NCBI GenBank assembly: GCA_002298155.1 | Contig: DBME01000297.1 | Location: 10,456 to 23,399 of the forward strand | DNA length: 12,944 nucleotides | Source: Holophagaceae bacterium UBA706 | GTDB lineage: Bacteria > Acidobacteriota > Holophagae > Holophagales > Holophagaceae | Direction of reading: 5' to 3' | Shown here: positions 9,201 to 12,944 of the stretch, piece by piece | Layout of the letters: each line of letters opens with the position of its first letter | How positions within the stretch are numbered: position 1 is the first letter of the stretch | Program-made: the position numbers and the translations under genes | Notes under the pieces: model-generated | Told to the model about the DNA's origin: nothing | Seen by the model: only the letters and a program-made list of their open reading frames with translations | Databases searched by the model: none

Positions 9201-9920
9201 CTAGTCCTCGCCCCGCCGCGGGGTGCCTTCGGGGTCGAACAGGTAGCCCACGCTGCGCACCGTGTGCACCCAGCGGGGGGCGTGGGCGTCCTTCTCCATG
9301 GCGCGGCGGATGCGCACGATGAAGTTGTCGACGGTGCGGGTGGTGGGATAGGTCTCCTCGCCCCAGACTTTGTCCAGGATGTCGGTTCGGCTTACCACCT
9401 GGCCGGCCTGCTCCATGAGGAGCTTGAGGATCATGCATTCCTTGACGCCCAGCATGAAGGACCCGTTGGGGCCCTCCCCGCAGAAGTTCTCGAAGTCCAC
9501 CCAGTGCTCGCCGAACCGCTGGCGCCCGCTGAGGCTGCGGTTGCGGTACCAGTCCTCCCGCCGCAGGATGGCCCGGATGCGAAGGAGCAGCTCCACCACC
9601 TGGAAGGGCTTGCCCAGGTAGTCGTCCCCGCCGGTCTCGAAGCCGCGCACCCGGTCGTCCTCGGTGTTCTTGGCGGTGAGGAACAGGATGGGCGTGTAGT
9701 TCTTGGCCTCCCTGACCTTCGAGCAGACGGTGAATCCGTCCATGCCCGGCAGCATCACGTCCAGCAGCACGAGGTCGTAGTGGCCGCCGAGGATCTCCTT
9801 GAGGGCCTCGTCGCCCCGGGTCACCCAGGTGCAGGGCAGCCCCTCCAGTTCGAGGTTGAGCTTGATGCCTTCAGCGAGGCTCAGCTCGTCCTCGACCAGG
9901 AGGATCTTGGGTTCGTTCAT
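9201..9920 (-). CDS. OmpR/PhoB-family DNA-binding response regulator
   Basis: A 239-residue transcription factor. The receiver (4-121) has E10/D11, phospho-acceptor D54 in LVLLDVMLPGMDG, T82 in FLTAKN and K104 in LGKPF. The winged-helix effector (about 135-228) is typical of the OmpR/PhoB family: KECMILKLLME, then VSRTDILDKVWGE, the recognition helix TTRTVDNFIVRIRRAME, and the wing WVHTVRSVGYLF. The ATG at 9920 has AGGAGG 5 nt upstream, which fixes the start. It is the first gene of the minus-strand signalling cluster and the only DNA-binding output in it; the nearest kinase is the PAS kinase two genes downstream. It is divergent from the ArnC-like glycosyltransferase gene across 57 bp, where such regulators commonly bind. 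Direct repeats typical of a PhoB-type box were not obvious in that spacer, so self-regulation or regulation of the neighbour is only inferred. The target genes are unknown. Confidence 0.95.
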   Translation of the reverse strand: MNEPKILLVEDELSLAEGIKLNLELEGLPCTWVTRGDEALKEILGGHYDLVLLDVMLPGMDGFTVCSKVREAKNYTPILFLTAKNTEDDRVRGFETGGDDYLGKPFQVVELLLRIRAILRREDWYRNRSLSGRQRFGEHWVDFENFCGEGPNGSFMLGVKECMILKLLMEQAGQVVSRTDILDKVWGEETYPTTRTVDNFIVRIRRAMEKDAHAPRWVHTVRSVGYLFDPEGTPRRGED

Positions 9921-9977
9921 GGCGGCCTCCTGCAAGTCCAGCTGTGTTGAGGGTAGAATGGGCCATCGGAGTCCCGG
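9921..9977. promoter_or_regulatory. Divergent intergenic region between regulator cluster and glycosyltransferase
   Basis: This 57-bp spacer separates two back-to-back start codons. It holds the ribosome sites of both genes (CCTCCT on the minus side, GGAG at 9968-9971 on the plus side). TAGAAT (9954-9959) is a five-of-six match to a -10 hexamer on the plus strand for the glycosyltransferase gene. Its -35 is poor: CTGCAA at 18 bp matches TTGACA at three positions. This is a likely site for plus-strand initiation and for binding by the adjacent OmpR-type regulator, but no clear operator repeat is visible. Confidence 0.35.
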
Positions 9978-10940
9978 ATGGTTCCCTACCTCAGTATCGT
10001 AATTCCCATCTATAACGAAGAAGCAAATATTACCAACCTCTGGAGCCGCCTGTCCAAGGTGCTGACGGAGAATTGGTCGGACCCGGAAAAAACCTGGGAG
10101 GTGATCTTCACCGACGACGGCAGCCGGGACCAGTCCCTCTACATGCTCCTGGAAATCGCCCGCCAGGAGCCCAGGGTCTCCGTGGTGGAGTTCAACCGGA
10201 ACTACGGCCAGCATTCCGCCATTTTCGGCGCCTTCGCGGAGGTTCGCGGCGAGGTGGTCGTCACCCTGGACGCCGACCTCCAGAATCCCCCCGAGGAGAT
10301 CCCCAAGCTGGTGGCCAAGATCGAGGAGGGCTTCGACGTGGTGGGCGGCTGGCGCCAGGAGCGGACCCGGAACGACAGCTTCTTCCGCACCATGCCCAGC
10401 AAGATCGTCAACGCCGTCACCCGCAAGACCACCGGCGTGCGCCTCCACGACTACGGCTGCATGCTCCGGGCCTACCGCCGGGAGATCGTCGACGCCATGC
10501 TCCTGTGCAAGGAGCGCAGCAGCTTCATCCCCGCCCTGGCCAACAGCTTCGCCAAGCGCATCGCCGAGGTGCCCGTGGGCCACGCCGAACGGGCGGCTGG
10601 CGACTCCAAGTACGGCTTCTGGAAACTCATCAACCTCCAGTTCGACCTCCTCACCAGCTTCTCCCTCCTGCCCCTCCAGATGCTCAGCGTCCTGGGCGTG
10701 GTCATCTCCGCCCTGGGCATCGGGTTCGGCATCTTCCTCATGGTCTACCGGGTGCTGCACCCGGAAGGGACCGTCCAGGGCGTCTTCACCCTGTTCGCCG
10801 TGCTCTTCTTCTTCGTGGGGGCCCAGTTCCTGGCGTTCGGGCTGCTCGGGGAGTACATCGGCCGGATCTACCAGGAAGTGCGGGACCGGCCCCGCTACGT
10901 GGTCAAGAAGCACCACCGGACCGGCACCGGCCAGGCCTGA
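9978..10940 (+). CDS. ArnC-like polyprenyl-phosphate glycosyltransferase (GT2), membrane-bound
   Basis: A 320-residue family 2 glycosyltransferase. The catalytic domain begins LSIVIPIYNEE, has DDGS at 46-49 for nucleotide-sugar binding and the metal-binding DAD at 98-100 in TLDADLQNPPEEIPKLV. Two C-terminal membrane helices (about 232-258 and 268-292) and the conserved LLGEYIGRIYQEVRDRPRY follow. Compared from memory, it resembles E. coli ArnC (322 residues) closely: NRNYGQHSAI, DADLQNPPEEIP, DYGCMLRAYRR and a shared ERS-FIP-LAN segment. ArnC transfers 4-deoxy-4-formamido-arabinose from UDP to undecaprenyl phosphate at the inner membrane for lipid A modification. GtrB and dolichol-phosphate-mannose synthases are broader relatives, so the sugar here could differ. 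No other arn genes are in the window. The ATG at 9978 has GGAG 6 nt upstream. The first 20 codons are unusually AT-rich for this window. The HDOD gene follows after 36 bp, so the two are probably co-transcribed. Confidence 0.9.
   Translation: MVPYLSIVIPIYNEEANITNLWSRLSKVLTENWSDPEKTWEVIFTDDGSRDQSLYMLLEIARQEPRVSVVEFNRNYGQHSAIFGAFAEVRGEVVVTLDADLQNPPEEIPKLVAKIEEGFDVVGGWRQERTRNDSFFRTMPSKIVNAVTRKTTGVRLHDYGCMLRAYRREIVDAMLLCKERSSFIPALANSFAKRIAEVPVGHAERAAGDSKYGFWKLINLQFDLLTSFSLLPLQMLSVLGVVISALGIGFGIFLMVYRVLHPEGTVQGVFTLFAVLFFFVGAQFLAFGLLGEYIGRIYQEVRDRPRYVVKKHHRTGTGQA
10009..10036 (-). promoter_or_regulatory. Possible promoter for the signalling cluster inside the glycosyltransferase 5' end
   Basis: Read on the minus strand, TTGGTA (10036-10031) and TATAGA (10014-10009) lie 16 bp apart, each matching four of six positions of the sigma-70 hexamers. 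They sit in an AT-rich island (9991-10036, about two-thirds A+T) in an otherwise very GC-rich window. Initiation near 10002 would give a leader of about 80 nt before the regulator's ATG at 9920. The match is modest, and AT-rich early codons can also be selected to keep the glycosyltransferase mRNA start unfolded. Confidence 0.33.
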
Positions 10941-10976
10941 TCCCCCCCAGCCGCGGCCCCGCCCGGAGACGACACC

Positions 10977-12197
10977 ATGGATGAACGCAAGCGGATCCTG
11001 TTCGTCGAGGACGATCCCATCCTGCTGGAGCTCCTGGAGGCGACCCTGGCGGACATGGCCTCGGAATGGGACATGGGCTTCGTGTCCAACGCCGAGGCGG
11101 CCCTGGAGGCCTTCGCCGTCCGGCCCTACGACATCGTGGTGGCCGACCTGTGGATGCCCGGCATGGACGGCGCCCAGCTCCTGCAGAAGATCCTGGTGCG
11201 CTACCCCGCCACGGTGCGCTTCGTGCTCTCCGGATGCGACGACCGCAAGCTCGCGGCCTCGGTGGTGGACCGCGCCCATCAGTTCCTCAGCAAGCCCTGC
11301 GACCCGGCCTTCCTGAAGTCCGTCCTGCGGCGGACCTTCGTGCTGGGCTCCGAGGTGCACAGCAATCACGCCAAGGAGCTTGTGGCGCGCATCGGGCGGC
11401 TGCCCAGCGTGCCTGACATCTACCACCAGATCAACCGCCTCATGGGCTCGGAACGGGCGACCCTGGATGACCTGGGCGCCGCCATCGGCAAGGACATGGC
11501 CATGACCGCCATGATCCTCAAGCTGGCCAATTCGGCCTTCTTCAGCCTGCGCCAGACGGTCTCCACTCCCGGCGAGGCCGTCTCCATCCTCGGCATCGAC
11601 CTTCTGAAATCCCTGGTCCTGGCCCACGGGCTCTTCAGCCAGGCCGGGGGTTTCCGCTTCCCCACCTTCAGCCTGGCCCACCTCTGGCGCCACAGCGTCG
11701 CCGTGGCCGCGGGCACCAAGCAGATCGCCGAGTCCCAGGGCCTGGGCCGTTCCGCCGCCGCGGAGTACTTCACCGCCGGCCTCCTGCACGACGTGGGCAT
11801 CCTCGTGCTGGCCTCGCGCTTCCCCGACGAGTACGCCAAGGTCATCGAGACCAGCCGCCGCACCGGCACCGACCTGGAGACCGCCGAGTTCCACGTGCTG
11901 GGTTCCACCCACGGCGAAGTTGGCGGTTACCTCCTGGGCCTCTGGGGCCTCCCCCCCGCCGTGGTCCAGGCCGCCTCCCTGCACCACCAGCCCAGCCGCC
12001 AGGGCGAGGCCGTCTTCAGCCCCACCGTGGCCGTGCACATCGCCGACGCCCTCCTGAGCCAGGACCCGGAGCACGAGATCTTCTCCACCGCCACCCTGGA
12101 CGAGCGCTACCTGGCCACCCTAGGCCTCACCAGCCGCATCCCCGCCTGGCGCGCGAACCTCAGCATCGACCTCGCGGGAATGGGTGAGCTTTTCTAG
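10977..12197 (+). CDS. Response regulator with HDOD domain
   Basis: A 406-residue cytosolic protein. The receiver (about 5-120) has E11-D13, phospho-acceptor D57 in [13 protein letters not shown]85 and K106 in LSKP. An HDOD domain spans about 137-340: [15 protein letters not shown], an ANSAFF helix, [22 protein letters not shown] (H239), [11 protein letters not shown] (H271-D272), [16 protein letters not shown] (H312), LHHQP and HIADALL. Several HD-type residues remain, but this is the pattern of the degenerate HDOD family rather than HD-GYP; the GYP motif is absent, so cyclic-di-GMP hydrolysis is not expected. HDOD proteins act as signalling scaffolds in motility, stress and cell-cycle control. 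The ATG at 10977 has GGAG (10965-10968) 8 nt upstream. It lies 36 bp behind the ArnC-like gene on the same strand and has no kinase beside it, so the kinases of the divergent cluster are candidate partners. Its TAG overlaps the convergent rlmF stop within CTAG. Confidence 0.93.
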   Translation: MDERKRILFVEDDPILLELLEATLADMASEWDMGFVSNAEAALEAFAVRPYDIVVADLWMPGMDGAQLLQKILVRYPATVRFVLSGCDDRKLAASVVDRAHQFLSKPCDPAFLKSVLRRTFVLGSEVHSNHAKELVARIGRLPSVPDIYHQINRLMGSERATLDDLGAAIGKDMAMTAMILKLANSAFFSLRQTVSTPGEAVSILGIDLLKSLVLAHGLFSQAGGFRFPTFSLAHLWRHSVAVAAGTKQIAESQGLGRSAAAEYFTAGLLHDVGILVLASRFPDEYAKVIETSRRTGTDLETAEFHVLGSTHGEVGGYLLGLWGLPPAVVQAASLHHQPSRQGEAVFSPTVAVHIADALLSQDPEHEIFSTATLDERYLATLGLTSRIPAWRANLSIDLAGMGELF

Positions 12198-12944
12198 AAC
12201 ATCCAGGCGACGGCCCGGCTCCGCTTCTGCCCCTGCCCCATTTCCAGGATCCTCACCTGCGCCCCCGCCTTGCGTAGCGCCGCCTGGATCGGCGGCAGGT
12301 TCGCGGACTTGGACACCAGGCCCGTGAACCAGCGGCAGAGCCCCGGCCGCGCGGCGCTTTCCGCCACCATGCGCCCGATGAAGGCCACCTCACCGCCCGG
12401 GCACCACAATTCCCCTCCCCGCCCCCCGAAATTGAGCACCGGCGCCCGGCACCCCTCCCCCCGGCCCAGGTTCCGCCACTTCCGCGCCGAACCTTCCCGG
12501 GCCTCCTCCGGCGAACCGTGGAAGGGCGGGTTGCACAGGCAGGCCTCGAAGGTCTCCCCCGCCTCGGCCACCCCCTCGAAGATCCGCCCCGGATCCTTCT
12601 GGAGCCGGAGCCCGATGGCCGCATCCAGCCCGTTGCGCCGGAGAATGGCCCCGGCGCTGGCCAGCGCCCCGGGATCCACGTCGGACCCCACGAAGGACCA
12701 GCCGTAGGCCCGGTGTCCCAGCAAAGGGTATACACACCCCGCCCCCGTGCCGATGTCCAGGATCCGGACGGCGGCCCCCGTGGGCGGGCCTCCGGGCCCA
12801 GCCAGCAGGTCCGCCAGGTGGTGCAGGTAGTCCGCCCGTCCGGGAATGGGCGGCACGAGGAAGCCTTCGGGCAGGTCCCACCCCTCGATCCCGTACACCG
12901 CGACCATCAGCGCCCGGTTCAGGAGCCGCACCGCCCGGGGGTCG
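12194..12944 (-). CDS. rlmF: 23S rRNA (adenine(1618)-N(6))-methyltransferase RlmF, 5' part outside window
   Basis: About 249 residues are visible, and the frame stays open to the right window edge. The residues just before the GTG at 12931 (DPRAV) continue the RlmF family pattern, which in E. coli reads NPLAV before KALNKALL. That GTG is therefore internal, and the true start lies beyond the window. E. coli RlmF has 308 residues, so roughly 50 are missing. The visible part has the family signature [20 protein letters not shown], the S-adenosylmethionine-binding [16 protein letters not shown], the amino-methyltransferase motif NPPF (12532-12521), RKWRNLG, the [12 protein letters not shown] segment and a [14 protein letters not shown] end. 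The enzyme methylates N6 of A1618 in 23S rRNA. It is convergent with the HDOD gene and shares the 4-bp CTAG carrying both stop codons (12194-12197). No terminator is visible between the two. Confidence 0.95.
   Translation of the reverse strand, partial: DPRAVRLLNRALMVAVYGIEGWDLPEGFLVPPIPGRADYLHHLADLLAGPGGPPTGAAVRILDIGTGAGCVYPLLGHRAYGWSFVGSDVDPGALASAGAILRRNGLDAAIGLRLQKDPGRIFEGVAEAGETFEACLCNPPFHGSPEEAREGSARKWRNLGRGEGCRAPVLNFGGRGGELWCPGGEVAFIGRMVAESAARPGLCRWFTGLVSKSANLPPIQAALRKAGAQVRILEMGQGQKRSRAVAWMF

Noticed and set aside
6141..9950. A 1269-codon open frame on the plus strand running antisense to the signalling cluster
   Set aside because: It shows no recognisable domain, is rich in G, H, Q, V and P as expected from reading GC-rich codons backwards, and covers four complete genes and most of a fifth, all with conserved motifs. 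It is a by-product of third-position G/C bias.
11800..11830. HD residues in the HDOD protein suggesting an active HD-GYP phosphodiesterase
   Set aside because: The GYP motif and its surroundings are absent, and the overall pattern (ANSAFF, LLHDVG, LGLWGLP, LHHQP) is that of the HDOD family, not HD-GYP.
9201..12074. A 957-codon minus-strand open frame whose last part is the OmpR-type regulator
   Set aside because: Only the last 239 codons, after the ATG at 9920 with its AGGAGG, match a protein family. The upstream extension is antisense to the glycosyltransferase and HDOD genes.

Overview
This 12.9 kb window is GC-rich, densely coding bacterial chromosome: eleven protein genes, almost no spacer, and no RNA genes, mobile elements or CRISPR. 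The codon bias (nearly always C or G in third position), the many PAS/receiver/HDOD signalling proteins, and a hydrogenase-gamma-like flavoprotein beside an S9 peptidase suggest an Acidobacteriota member, perhaps of the Holophaga/Geothrix type. That assignment is an inference from general resemblance; no marker gene proves it.

Layout. (1) 2-4484, plus strand: the 3' end of a hydrogenase-gamma-type FAD/NAD(P)-binding [2Fe-2S] protein, an exported S9 prolyl-oligopeptidase-family peptidase, a strong hairpin terminator, then the chaperone htpG. (2) 9920-4516, minus strand: a tightly packed five-gene signalling cluster. In transcription order it encodes an OmpR/PhoB-type response regulator, a secreted CAP-domain protein, a membrane-anchored three-PAS histidine kinase, a single-domain Rcp1-like response regulator, and a receiver-kinase-receiver hybrid. 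Gaps are 24, 30 and 9 bp, followed by a 4-bp ATGA overlap, so one transcript is likely. (3) 9978-12197, plus strand: a divergent pair encoding a membrane polyprenyl-phosphate glycosyltransferase closely resembling ArnC and a receiver-HDOD protein. (4) 12944-12194, minus strand: the 3' part of rlmF, a 23S rRNA m6A methyltransferase, whose stop codon overlaps the HDOD gene's stop within one CTAG.

How they may work together. The OmpR-type regulator, PAS kinase, stand-alone receiver and hybrid kinase together have one DNA-binding output, two kinase cores and four receivers, enough for a branched phosphorelay. The regulator gene is back-to-back with the ArnC-like glycosyltransferase across 57 bp. 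An unusually AT-rich island at the 5' end of the glycosyltransferase gene contains a promoter-like sequence facing the signalling cluster. The most interesting hypothesis is therefore an envelope-stress module in which the kinase cluster controls, or interferes at the promoter with, glycolipid modification. This is inference from layout. htpG, rlmF and the peptidase look like ordinary genes.
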